The notes beneath the pieces are model-generated. The model had not been told where the DNA came from. It made no database searches and was given only the letters and a program-made list of their open reading frames with translations. 64,000 nucleotides of DNA from positions 186,001 to 250,000 of the forward strand of contig MCGE01000023.1 in NCBI GenBank assembly GCA_002105175.1, read 5' to 3'. Shown here one piece after another: positions 37,621-48,397 of this stretch (within the stretch, counting starts at the first letter, position 1; each line of letters opens with the position of its first letter). This DNA comes from Absidia repens (taxonomy: Eukaryota; Mucoromycota; Mucoromycetes; Mucorales; Cunninghamellaceae). A program made the position numbers and the translations under genes.

Positions 37621-38861
37621 CTTGATATTTTTTTTCCTTCATTATCTTGATAGATGTGGAAAAGGAAACCGGTATTTTTTTTTTTATAACATTCATCATG
37701 CAACATCGTCAAAATGATAGTTGTTTTCCATTAGATCAACTACCACCATTAAACAGCAGCGGCATAATGACCCCCTCATCCGTTTACAGTAGCCAACATC
37801 GGCAGTATTGTAGCTCCGCTGTCCTTCTGATGCATCCACCATCATTCAGCATCCCATCATGAAGCGATTTGGTCAAATTCAATTTATCCTTTCACTGTAT
37901 GGTAGTTTGCCACTGACCGTGGGTAAAATAACTTGGCTTCTCTGATTGGATTACTTTATTGTAGGTTTTGCTTCTTTTACAGTAAGCCATCCCATTCCCG
38001 CACACTCCACACTAGGCCAGACATATATCCAATTGCTTCACCTTTAGATATCATAGGTGTCATGGTAATATTATTAAACAACATGATTTAATTTAGTTAT
38101 CATTGTTTATACCACCATTTGAATAAATATACTTTGTCTTTTTACTAAAAAAAAAAAAAAGGTTGCGCTTGAGCCGACTGCGCCCAACTGTCATGCTCAG
38201 TGCTTAGTTTATTGTATGTACGGTACGTACAGTACAGTACCCACACTATACTATGCTGTACTGGGTTTCAAAAATTAAGAGCTAAATGTAAAAAAAGACA
38301 GCGACGCTGCATAAAAATATGATTGAAGTTTTAAAGAAAATTATCAGTTGAATCACAGTCGTTATTGATTGAATATTTTCGCATATGTTATATACATAGG
38401 TAAAATAAAAATCTTCATTCGTTTGTTTAATGATATGAGCAAAATTGGTCGACTTTCTCGGGCTTGCCGGTGCTTCAACGTAATTCATATGCATCATACC
38501 CCTCACAAGATCGATATTTGCATATTTTTGAAGACTCACATTATACAATCGGCATGGTCTATACTGTATACCCATACAAGATAATTTTCACTATGCTTTA
38601 TCACGATCTAAATTTGACTTTTTGGGTTCCCTTGCTTTAACATCATATTTCATGCAGCCTCAGCACTTCTATCCGCACACAAACGAATCATTTGCATAAA
38701 AAACCCCTCTGTTTATCATCTCGAATTTTTCCGTCAGTCATTACAAATCCCCCTTTCTCGATATATAAAGATGTATAAAACAAAATGAAGATGACAAAAA
38801 GTTGATAGTAATAAGACAAATTTTATTATTCTACAGAGAAACCAAAACTAAAAATAACTAA
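37621..38861. other. Intergenic region downstream of RPS3
   Basis: No supported gene. A 71-codon open frame at 37647-37862 (+) has no family features. Near 38214-38238 is a run of overlapping palindromes (GTACGGTACGTACAGTACAG). AATAAATATAC near 38121 resembles a decayed repeat tail. Confidence 0.4.
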
Positions 38862-39956
38862 CTAAGCAGCAATAGGTTCGGCTTGTTCAGCGACAGGAGC
38901 AGGAGCAGGGACACCGAATTCTTGAGCAGTGGGGACTTCGATGGTAGCTTCTTCCTTGGGTTCCAAAATGGTGACGATATCGGGCAAGGTTTGCTTAGGA
39001 CCTTGACGGCCAGTGGGGTCGTTATCCAACATGATCTTGACCTTGATACCGAGGACACCTTGACGCAACAAGACGTGACGGACAGCAGTGGTGATGAAGT
39101 CGCGAGTGGGTTGACCAGAGTGGATCATGAAACCATCGCTGAACTTCATGGCCTTGGCACGAGCAGCACGAAGCTTACCAGACACAACAACTTCACAACC
39201 CTTGGCACCAGATTCCATAACGAAGCGGACCACACCGTAACAGGCACGACGCACAGCCAATCCATTGAGTAACTTGAATTTGACAGATTCACATTGAGCA
39301 ATGGCACACAGACCGCGGTTTTGCACACGTTCGGCGTATAATTCAACGGCGTTTTCGCTAAACTTGAATCGCTTTTGCACAAGGGTAGTCAATTCGCGAA
39401 TACGACGACCCTTTTCACCAAGAACGTTTTGAGTGTGAGTGGCACGGATGATGATTCTATCAAAGTGAAAAAAAAGACTAGATTAGCACCACCATTGCGT
39501 TCCATTATCCCGTTCCTGTCCTCTTCCACGGTACGCCGTTGTTTTATTTTGCATATAAATCGTGGTGAATGATACATACTCAGTACGAGCAGGAGTGACA
39601 CGGACTTCCACACCAGCGTAACCATCTTCAGCGAGTTCACGAGTGAGATATTCGTTCAATTCGGCGTAGAACACACCATCAGCAACAAACTAATGAAAAT
39701 ATGAGCAAAAAATAAAGACTTGTAAGAACATTTGTAATGTAATGGACAGACCCCCCACCGGCACTCCAACCCAACAAGTCATTTCCTAATCTAGTCAGCG
39801 CCATCCAATACCATCCCTATTATCTGTCTTGTTGTTTCATCCATCTATCCATCTATCCATCCATCCATTTCCACAAAACGTATTTGTTCATTCCATCGTC
39901 GAAAAACCGAATCCTACCTTTCTCTTCTTGGAGATTTGAGCAGCAACAGCAGCCAT
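38862..39956 (-). CDS. RPS3: 40S ribosomal protein S3 (uS3)
   Basis: Three exons (39956-39918, 39689-39580, 39456-38862) give 247 residues. [44 protein letters not shown], the KH domain ([19 protein letters not shown]), and [27 protein letters not shown] identify uS3, which lines the mRNA entry channel of the small subunit. The acidic, Pro/Ala-rich C-terminus ([22 protein letters not shown]) is usual. Upstream on the minus strand GCGGGATTTAAATATATAC (40059-40041) combines the shared promoter motif with a TATA element about 90-105 bp before the ATG. Intron 1 has CCAT/CTAT repeats. Confidence 0.98.
39838..39869. repeat. (CCAT/CTAT)n microsatellite in RPS3 intron 1
   Basis: About 30 bp of tetranucleotide repeats (CCATCTATCC pattern turning into CCATCCAT) within the first intron of RPS3. 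Confidence 0.9.
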
Positions 39957-40439
39957 GATCAGTAAAAGTTACAATAGAAAAAAAGGAAGGAAAAAATCGA
40001 AATGGGTGAAGATAGTGGAGATTTTTGGTCACTTCCTCGAGTATATATTTAAATCCCGCAAAATCATGACCCGCAGAGTAAGAGAAAAGACGATGGTATT
40101 ACTGTAATAAAACTAAGAGAAAGGGATGATAATAATGATAGAATGGATACAGTACAATAACATAAAGAAAATAATACATGTAAAAAAAAAAAAAAGGAAG
40201 TCGACCCCAATGGGTAGACTGGATACTGGCAAAAATATCCTTTGATTGAAATTCAATGCAGCACCTGTCAACTAACAATCTCACAGGACAGTGGCGTGAT
40301 CGAGTCCATGAACTGACAAGCAAATCGAGAAGTACACTGTATCTTATATGCGAGATATATAAAAACTTCTTTTTTTTTTTTTGTAGAAAACAAATCTTAA
40401 AGTGCTTTTCTTTATTTTTTTTTTTTTTATTTTTTTTTA
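39957..40439. other. RPS3 promoter and flanking spacer
   Basis: The RPS3 promoter motif with TATA is at 40041-40059. Further away the region is AT-rich with T-runs near 40370 and 40415. No gene seen. Confidence 0.45.
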
Positions 40440-41235
40440 GCAAACTAGTCGCATTTTGGTGGCGAGGCCTTTCGGGGCGACGACCTACAGTGCTTGACGA
40501 GTCGTTGCCCCCCAATGAAACGGACTCAGATATATAAAGTCACTCAAAATCATTTGAAAAAGGACTTGTTACATTCTATAGTTATAGAAATCTCATCATC
40601 ATATGCAAAATAACTTATTTCAGAGGATGTAGAATGGCACTCTGGAACGCTGTTTATGTTGGCCTGTCAGCCAAATTTTTATCTCAAAACGCCAAAAAAT
40701 GCTCCCACCAAAAAGCGGGATTTCAATTGAATTTTTATATAAGGTGTGCTTTCTAATTTTTTCTCTTTTTCTTCTTTCGTTTTTTCTCACATTGGTATCC
40801 TCCAAAGGTTGATGATCATGGAGTGGGATTTTTGTTAGACTTAGAAGATTTTGTAAAATGGGCATGACAAAGAACATGGGGAACCACTTTCATTTTGGGT
40901 GTAGGATTTCATTGACATGTGTCTGATTTGGAATGGTGACATGCTGGTGGGCTCAAGTAGTCAGACAGCGATTGTGGAATGGGTTGGGCAGCTCGCTGGT
41001 AGAATCTACGTTGCTATTCAAAGCAAGTATAATTTTACAATGGGTAGCTTTCCATTTTCTAGGCGATATTCTGTATACCTATGCTCAAAACAATTTTTTG
41101 GTTTGGTTCAATATGACTTGGATGGAGTCCCATAGAAATAGCATATAGCCCGTCGATTAGAGATAGTAGTGATAGTATCATTTTAGTATGTAGAATAGCT
41201 ATTATATTGAAATAAATATTATTGTTTTACCACTG
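40440..41235 (+). repeat. Long direct repeat containing a REP-A-related unit, copy 1
   Basis: Starts with CAAACTAGTCGC and GC-rich GGTGGCGAGGCCTTTCGGGGCG (40441-40480), then ACGGACTCA, GGACTTGTTACATT, TATGTTGGCCTGTCAGCC, AGCGGGATTTCAATTGAATTTTTATATAAGG (40718-40745), a CT-rich leader, GGAGTGGGATTTTTGTTAGA, CATGGGGAACCACTTTCATTTTGGG, and ends with AATAGCTATTATATTGAAATAAATATTATTG (about 41195-41225). It is colinear with 46885-47810. The second half has promoter motif, TATA, CT leader and a poly(A) signal, so it is a third REP-A subfamily. Confidence 0.75.
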
Positions 41236-41965
41236 TACATTTTGTCTCCACGCAGGTCTATCGCTTTTATGCACTATATGCGAAGCCTGTCACTTTTTTT
41301 TTATTAGTTATCTCAAAAAAGAATTGGAGAAGTTGGAAAAAGTGCTAGCTCTGGTTCCTAGAAAGAGAACTGATGCTTGGCTGGTTGGAAAAAAGAAAGT
41401 GTGTAAAAAAAAACTTAACTGAAAGTGAGAGAATTGAATGCTGAAAAGTGTTGGTTATGATGTAAACTGAAATCTGTCGACTGTGTGGACGCTGAAAGAC
41501 GTTGGTTGTGTTGGGCGATGAAAGACATTTACCATCGTGGCCGCTGAAAGGCAATGACAAAAGCGGGCTTTCGCGGGTCCTGAAAATTGTTGGCTTTGGC
41601 AGGACCGAAAAAGGAAATCTGCGTGATTTAGAAGAAATAACTCTCAAGAAAGGATGAGATATATTTATGTGGGGTCTATTACACATTATACATCTGGTCA
41701 GTTGATTTTGAAAATAATAATAATAACTCCCAGCGGGATTTTAACTGGGTGTCCTTTCTTTTTGACAGGTGAAGGACAGGAAAAAGGACCGCCCCTATCA
41801 CCCTAAGTACAAGGCAATTTTTTACTTATAAAGGATCAGTAGATATTGTTTATTTATTCCTCATTTTAAACAGTTTCCTGTTTCTGTCCTTTTTTTTCAC
41901 ATTTCTCTTTTTCCACTTTTTTTTTTTATCTTATTGCACCCTCTCTTTTTTTTTCACAAGAAAAA
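41236..41965. other. Intergenic region with degenerate tandem repeats; promoter of the small coiled-coil gene
   Basis: About 41435-41610 has an imperfect tandem pattern (GCTGAAAGACGTTGGTTGTG variants, spaced about 33-45 bp). AGCGGGATTTTAAC near 41731, TATAAAGG near 41826 and a CT-rich leader (41880-41960) precede the ATG at 41966. An antisense open frame at 41345-41686 is not supported. Confidence 0.5.
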
Positions 41966-42196
41966 ATGACTGATTCGATCTCTAGTTCTTATTACCGAAA
42001 CAAAATGACCAATCACCGTATGATGGATGCTGATACTGATTATACCAAACGGGATGTTCTTTTGACTCGAGAACAGCAACTCAGAGATGATATTGCTAGG
42101 CTGCGAAAGGAAGAACAAGAATTGAAAGACAAGGACTTATGGATCAAGCAGAATATTGTAGCTATTCGAGAAAGGATCAATGGTGATCGAAGATGA
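41966..42196 (+). CDS. Small coiled-coil protein of unknown function
   Basis: A 76-residue intronless gene. I do not recognise a family. Residues 30-72 are strongly helical and charged with heptad-like spacing (LLTREQQLRDDIARLRKEEQ, then LKDKDLWIKQNIVAIRERI), so it probably forms a coiled coil; the first 28 residues are Ser/Asn-rich and likely disordered. It has a plausible promoter (TATAAAGG about 135 bp upstream, CT-rich leader directly before ATG) and AATAAAAAC about 110 bp after the stop, which supports it as a real gene. A dimerisation partner or small subunit is possible, but no function can be assigned. Confidence 0.65.
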   Translation: MTDSISSSYYRNKMTNHRMMDADTDYTKRDVLLTREQQLRDDIARLRKEEQELKDKDLWIKQNIVAIRERINGDRR

Positions 42197-42662
42197 TAAA
42201 CCTTGATGACCTGATTCTACTGCTAATTTAACGACAAATAATAGGATAGCACAATGACGGTGATGATGTTGATGTTGATGATTATACCTTGCGAGTATTA
42301 CGAAAAAATAAAAACTGCCATCCTACTCCCCCTTTGAAAAACGACAAATGATCATAGTCTTGCAAATTACCGTCTGGTTGTAAAATTTATTCAAGATTGA
42401 GGAGCAAATTTTTAAGGAGATTTATCCCCCCGTTATGCAACATCATTCACTCCTATGTCCCCTTTCACACATATACATATACATTTACAAATATTTAAAA
42501 AAAAAAAACCATCATTTAGCCCCACTAGGTACAACATCACAAAAAAAAAAAAAACGAAGTAAAATCATGCTTGGTTTTTATTGGTGTTGGTTTTGTGAAG
42601 TAAAATAAAAAGGAGTGGAAAATAGGGGAAGGAGGTAAGGGTTGCTATAAATGATTTTCTAT
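42197..42662. other. Convergent spacer between the coiled-coil gene and CCT6
   Basis: Holds the two 3' UTRs. AATAAAAAC at 42307 is the likely poly(A) signal of the plus-strand gene. No other feature. Confidence 0.5.
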
Positions 42663-44811
42663 CTACATTCCAGGTTCAGGGCCCTTCAACGAAGTTCGTC
42701 CAGCACGCATCATTTCATCCACCAAAAGTAGGTTAGCAGCGATGACCGAACTAAAAAAAAAAAAGAAAAAAAAGAAGAAAATATTGAGCGTTCATCTATT
42801 CGTCCTATGATCACCCTCTCCCTCCCTCCCTTTTTTTTTCCCTACTTACCAGGAGTGCAACATATGACGATGGACACGATAGTTGTCCCAAATACCTTCT
42901 AATTTGGGATCCATCGTTTCTCCAGTCTTCAAATCGATACCTACAGTGTGTCCTTCCATATGTTCTTCTTGTAACGCCACAATCACATCTTGCACATCAA
43001 ACCCAGCATTTTGAGCTAATACCTTGGGAATAATCAGCATGGCGTCAGCAAAAGCTTGAACACCCATCTTGGCACGGCCCTTGACGGTCTTTTTGAATTC
43101 AGTGAGATGTTGAGCCAAAGCCACTTGGAAAGCACCACCACCGACTACCACCGATTTGTCTTCAATGGCATTCTTAACAGCACGCAGACCATCGCGGACA
43201 GCATCGTTGATTTGGGCAATGGTATGAGAGTTTGGTCCCTTGATCAAAATGGTCACACTATAAGGATCCTTGACGTCTTCTACAAAGGTATATTTTTCTT
43301 CGCCTAGGACTTGCTCATACACCAATCCAGCATACCCAAGCACTTCCTGAGTCATGTCATCCACCGAGTTTTGTGCAATACCACCACACACCAATTGTAA
43401 ACGTTCCATGTTTCTTCGCTTAGCACGGCGGAGAGCAAAGATGTTGTGTTTGGCGAGAATATCCAAGGACAAAGGATCGATTCCCTTTTGATTGATCACC
43501 ACAAATCCGTAATCTGCGTATTCCCCAGTGCATACTTGGTCTTTGAATTCCACAATCTTGCGAATCTTTTCATCCACGTGCTTGCGTTCGCTTTCCACCA
43601 ATTTTTCGCGTTGTTCGGGAGTAGAGTAGAAAAAGCCAGAATTAATTTCACTAAAAGAAACACAAAAAAGCATAAGTATATAATATAATGAGGTACATAC
43701 ATATTTTCGAACAGAAGGAAGGAAGAGAAAGAAAATGTGCGTTGTGGGGAACTATTACCTCTTTTCATATTCCAAACTAACATTGAGGGTCAATACAAAA
43801 GCATTCTTCACCTTTTTAGGCATATCAGGATGACGGGCACCATGATCCAAAACAAGGCCACGAATCAGCTTGGATTCAGTTTCAGCACGATGTTGCATTT
43901 TCATAATTTCTACCATATGTAAGTCAATTGGTTCACCTTCGCGATAGATAGATAAGACAGCGTCCACCACAGCCTCTGTTAAAGTATCAGCCAATGCACG
44001 ATGGACCTTTGTGCGAAGAGATGTACGCGCCACAGATACCAATAATTCACGATCAATAGAGGCTTGTTCGGTCTTGATATTTTCAAGGAACTAAAAAGAA
44101 AAAAAAAACAACAAGGACGTCGTGTCAATCATACACAATAATAGCAGGTAAGAAGACAAAGAAGGCCAAAACCTACCTGAAGAGATTCCTTTTTAGCGAT
44201 GTCATAACCTTCTGTAATGACACGAGGATGTAAACCTTCAGAGATATAACGTTCAGCTTGCTTTAATAGTTCACCAACAAGTAAAACAATAGAGGTAGTG
44301 CCATCGCCAGTGATTTCATCTTGCGCTGTGGCAGCCTTAGCAATCATGGAAGCAGTGGGATGTTGAATTTGCTACATGAAAAAGAAAGGAAAAGGATTAG
44401 TCACAAAACGATACGTATAAGCAGATGAGATATTGCATTTTTACCATTTCACTTAAAAGTACTTTGCCATCCTTTGTTAACTTGATAGATCCAGCACCAT
44501 CAACCAACCTAAACGAAAAAGAACAGAAATCTAAGTCATCACACGTCGTTATATTTATATGAGTCACGAGTATTCTCGTCACTAATATCCCAGTACTTAC
44601 ATTTTGATAGTACCACGAGGACCAAGGTTGGATCGTAATACATCTTGAAGACCAATAGCAGCAGTAATGTTCAATTGAAGAGCTTGACCACGTCGAGCGA
44701 CATCCGAGTTGGGGTTGATCAGTTTAAGTGCAGATGAGGCCCTGTATATAACAAACGCGGTTAGTATTCCTGTTGTTGGCATATCATTCTTTTCTTATTT
44801 TGAAATTACAT
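42663..44811 (-). CDS. CCT6: T-complex protein 1 subunit zeta (chaperonin CCT6)
   Basis: Coding exons 44811-44810, 44741-44601, 44508-44445, 44371-44177, 44090-43759, 43650-42850 and 42750-42663 total 1623 bp, 540 residues, the normal length. The first coding exon holds only AT of the start codon; the G comes from the next exon, giving [12 protein letters not shown]. Diagnostic CCT zeta features: [27 protein letters not shown]-site GDGTTS (about 91-96), [103 protein letters not shown]. The eight-subunit ring folds actin, tubulin and WD40 proteins. Upstream AAATTTATATCCCGCC (44916-44931) resembles the shared promoter motif. Confidence 0.97.
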
Positions 44812-45191
44812 TATTATATATGAATGAGTGCCAACAGGATGGAGGGTAACAAGAAGAAAAGAATTTGACAGATGACGAGAAAGAAAAAATAAAAAATAAA
44901 AAATAAAAAAGAGAGCGGCGGGATATAAATTTTCCAAACGTCAGCCGAGAGAGGTTCCAAACACGGGCTGTCAAAACTTGACCCCATTCCCTGATTTGTA
45001 AAACAGCTTGATGCCATAAATTGGGCAAAAGCTAATCATATATGTTTTTTTTTTTTTTAGGTACATGAAGTTGTACGCATATAGGATGGACGAAGCCATG
45101 GTCAGTACAAGCATACTATTCATTAAGCGACTATCGTTAAAATAACGTTCATGTCATTTTTTATTATAAATTTTTACTGGACTTGATCATC
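44812..45191. promoter_or_regulatory. CCT6 promoter; 3' flank of the secreted-protein gene
   Basis: The minus-strand motif with TATA-like sequence is at 44916-44931, then a long T-rich (minus strand) leader 44880-44912. TTTTTTTTTTTTAG at 45046-45060 is unexplained. No other gene. Confidence 0.5.
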
Positions 45192-46571
45192 CTATGTAAA
45201 CATTTTTTCACAAAGTACTGTCGATGCTTCAGAACACCCGCATAAATGAACCCCATTTGATACTGAAAAAGTTAAACACTGATTATCTTTGGCCCCGTAA
45301 TTATCGCCATTCCACGATTCAATAATGATTTTTTCGGAAGGGTGCATCCTCTGGAACCACTTTGAAAATTGAGGAATGGACGATGAGTAAAGAGAGCCAA
45401 TTTTCGCATAATGATGATCACATGAAACAGATGCCGAGGATGGGGAAACTTGGTGTAATCGGATCACGCTGTAGCGTAAATCATCGATGGAAATATTTTC
45501 TTCATGTTGCTCATTTTGGCTAAAAAAGGGAAATTCACTTTGACCTTCAGCTTCTGTTTCCATATCTTCGTTACCAGCGTTTGTATTGATGTGGTTCGCC
45601 GTATTTATATTTTCATTACTTTTGCTGGAAGCGACTTTCGTTATAACCTCGGCTAAATTGATGCTCCGCGGAAGTGTTGTTGTCGTGTGGTTGCCATTGC
45701 CATCATCTGGATTAACAGTATCAGCTGTATTATTTGTGTCGGTGTGCGATTCAAGGGTATGGACGGCATTGGCGATTTTCTGCCCATCTACTGCCGGGAC
45801 CTATAATAAAGATATATATAAAAAAAAAAAAAAGTGGGAGAATTATTATCGAGACTTTTCTCTCCGACTACGATAAGATTTCTTACCATGCTCGGCATAC
45901 CACACACAACAGACTTGAAAAGAAGTAAGGATCGCGCATTAAATTTTTATAAACCTATACAATAAAAGAGCAATAAACTTACCGTAGTGGAACTACAAAC
46001 AGGATCATCTAATGAATAAAACGAAAACTCCGAAGGTCTACAGTATGATGTGAAAATAGCCCACCTGTCAGCATGCCAATCATCCCTATTCTGGTATTTA
46101 AATTTTGATTTTTACGTTTCCAGTGCAAAGCACCCAAATCCTACAGGCCCTTCTTCATCAACAGCAATATGATTCTATTGACCACCAAAAATATATATAT
46201 ATATACTGGGGTTAATCTGTCAAATCCTTATCTTTCAGTTTGAAAAATTATCATACCACGAAGTAAGTATCATTCACTTGAAAGAAATCTGATTCAACCA
46301 GAAATTTGGCTGCTCGATCCAGAATGGTCATTGGAGATCGATGCTTCCAATAACTTGTTGAAAAAGACATGATCTCTGCAGTATTGCAATCTTTAAAACA
46401 AGCTTCGGCTGCTTCCTTATATATTGCTTCAGGTCGGCGATCCTCCAACTCTTTTTCCGTTAAGGTTGCCAAAGTAAACGTGTGCTGGCCGTCATGCGTA
46501 ACTGTCAATGGGCATCTAGATTGGCTCATGACGCTGACAGTCATCGCACTTAGTATTAACAGAAGCTTCAT
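45192..46571 (-). CDS. Secreted protein of unknown family
   Basis: Four exons (46571-46257, 46174-45983, 45913-45887, 45800-45192) give 380 residues. MKLLLILSAMTVSVMSQ is a clear signal peptide. The mature protein has an N-terminal domain with paired cysteines (CFKDCNTAEIMSF, ILDRAAKFLVESDFF, FGCFALETYKSKFKYQNRDDW), a low-complexity linker rich in Asn, Thr and Asp with NNT and NHT glycosylation sites (about 200-260), and a C-terminal part with more cysteines (SCDHHYAKIGSLYS, HLCGCSEASTVLCEKMFT). I do not recognise a catalytic motif or a known family. The signal peptide and cysteines suggest an extracellular or wall role. The third exon of nine codons (SVVCGMPSM) is the least certain. Confidence 0.7.
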
Positions 46572-46884
46572 TTTTTTTTATCAATTATATCCAGTGGAAT
46601 CTATGTCATGAGATTGTTTGTTTATTATTTTTTTTTTAATTCAAAATGCTTAATACAATAATAAGACCTACTTTGTTTCAAGGTTAATGACTATAGTTGT
46701 GTGAACAAAAACTAAGGTTTTATGTAAAGGAAGACAAGAATAGATCTTTTATTTGTTTTTTGATAACAAACAAGAAAGCATTAAATATGGAATGCACCCT
46801 CCCAAAGAATTTTAATATTGTCTACACCAAAAAGTCAATAATTGGTCGAAGTTTTCATATGGGTAACCTTTTTTCAACTAGCCA
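46572..46884. other. Upstream region of the secreted-protein gene
   Basis: No gene or motif recognised. T-rich near 46627-46640, on the promoter side of the minus-strand gene. Confidence 0.4.
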
Positions 46885-47156
46885 CAGGCTCATTCCGGTG
46901 GCACTTCGGTGGCACGGCCCTTCGGATCGCTGGCCTACATTGCTGGCAGACATTGTTTAACGTATCGCCGCCCAAGGGAACGGACTCATATAGAATCACT
47001 CCCAGCTATTTTAAAAAGGACTTGTTACATTTTGTAGCTATAGAACGCCCAAAATCACATGCTAAAGAAACTTCGGTTTGTAGTTAGAAGTTATTAAGAT
47101 ACCAATTTAATTTTTAATAAAGACCATTTTATTAACACCAGTACATATATACCTTT

Positions 47157-47190
<34 letters not shown>

Positions 47191-47815
47191 GATTTTGTTC
47201 CTTTTGGAGGATAACAATGACGCTCTGGAATACGGGTTATGTTGGCCTGTCAGCCAATTTTTATCTCACTGTCAAGAAATGCTCTGACCAAAAGGCGGGA
47301 TTTCAATTGAATTTTTAAAGCTCGCACTTTCTAATTTTTTCTCTTTCTTTTCTTCCCTTTTTTTTCCACATTGATGTCCTCCAAGGGTCTGATGTTCTTG
47401 GAGTGGGATTTTTGTTAGATTTAGAGGGGTTTGAAAAAGGGCATGACAACGGACATGGGGAAACCCTTTCATTTTAGTTGTAGGATTTAGTATGTCCCTT
47501 CAAATTGTTTTGTGAAGAATTTTAGATGTGTCTGGTTCCCTGGATTTATTTACAGATAAAGCTGGCCGGTTAGCAACATACATTTGGTGTGGAATAGTGA
47601 TACGACGGTAGCATTAAGCTCTCATTCAGTGATTATGGTTTTGGAATGGATAGTTTGATACTTTATATATATGCTTGAAAGAACTCAGTGAATTGCCTAC
47701 ATGCGGGATATATGGCTTCCCATAGAAATAGCAATGTAAAGTAGATTAGATATGGTAGTGATAGTTTATTAGTATATAGAATAGCTATTACTTTGCAATA
47801 AAATATTATTGATGT
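46885..47815 (+). repeat. Long direct repeat containing a REP-A-related unit, copy 2
   Basis: Colinear with 40440-41235: GGTGGCACGGCCCTTCGGATCG, CGGACTCATATAGAATCACT, GGACTTGTTACATTTTG, TATGTTGGCCTGTCAGCC, GGCGGGATTTCAATTG (47297), CT-rich leader, GGAGTGGGATTTTTGTTAGA, CATGGGGAAACCCTTTCATTTT, and AATAGCTATTACTTTGCAATAAAATATTATTG (47780-47812). An extra T-run at 47160-47186 is specific to this copy. The two copies, about 6.5 kb apart, flank the coiled-coil, CCT6 and secreted-protein genes. Confidence 0.75.
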
Positions 47816-48250
47816 ACTACTTTCATTTTTTGCCTCCATGACGTTTGTTTGTTGTTATGTGGTACATGCGAATCTTGCCACTATTTTGTTAAAATGGAAT
47901 TGAATTGGTTGAAAAAAATGTCTGCTCTGCTTCTTAGAAAAAGAACTGCTGTCCCTCTTTTCCACATCGTAAATCTGCATCACCAAACTACAAATAATTA
48001 ACTCGTTGTGCTCTCCTTCATTATCCCATTTAAAAAAGCTTTGATACATAAATATTTCGCGAAGGCTTTATTGAATAATGATAACAGTTCTAAAGCTATG
48101 CTAAGAATGAATGAACGGTGAAGATGTAGCAAATGAGAAGTTTTTTTTTATTGATTGTGATAAGAATCAAAGCACAAAAATATTGATAATACTAATAGTA
48201 ATAGCTAAGCTTGAAACAATGGTCGGTAATAACACCGAAAGGATACGACA
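47816..48250. other. Spacer and 3' flank of the 48-residue gene
   Basis: AATAAAGCC on the minus strand near 48065-48072 is a possible poly(A) signal for the small gene. No other gene. Confidence 0.45.
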
Positions 48251-48397
48251 TTACTTGGTATTGCTTGCTTTGTATGGCTGATTCTTGCCTGTTTCGATAG
48301 CTTTGATAACTCCGACATCAGTATTAAAAAGAGGACATTGCAGGGATTTGACAGAGGTAACAGCAGTACAAAGAGTATTTTGGCAAGTAGGCTTCAT
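48251..48397 (-). CDS. 48-residue small protein of unknown function
   Basis: ATG to TAA in one frame encodes 48 residues beginning MKPTCQNTLCTAVTSVKSLQC and ending NQPYKASNTK. Three cysteines (residues 5, 10, 21) lie in the first half; there is no signal peptide or membrane segment. Base composition is richer in G+C than the flanks, codon use is balanced, TATATAAAG lies 35-43 bp upstream of the ATG on the minus strand (48432-48440) and AATAAAG about 180 bp after the stop. These features suggest a genuine short gene. I do not recognise a family; small cysteine-containing peptides of this kind are widespread in fungi without assigned roles. Confidence 0.5.
   Translation of the reverse strand: MKPTCQNTLCTAVTSVKSLQCPLFNTDVGVIKAIETGKNQPYKASNTK

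Noticed and set aside
37647..37862. 71-codon open frame with Ser/Gln/Pro-rich sequence
   Set aside because: The translation is somewhat protein-like, but there is no family feature, promoter or intron support.
38214..38238. Overlapping GTAC palindromes (also at 61152)
   Set aside because: Short simple-sequence palindromes; no link to a gene or repeat end could be shown.
41345..41686. 113-codon antisense frame
   Set aside because: Covers the degenerate tandem repeats; repetitive translation without domain.
46039..46065. An extra 27-bp intron in the secreted-protein gene
   Set aside because: Too short for an intron; the frame reads through without a stop.
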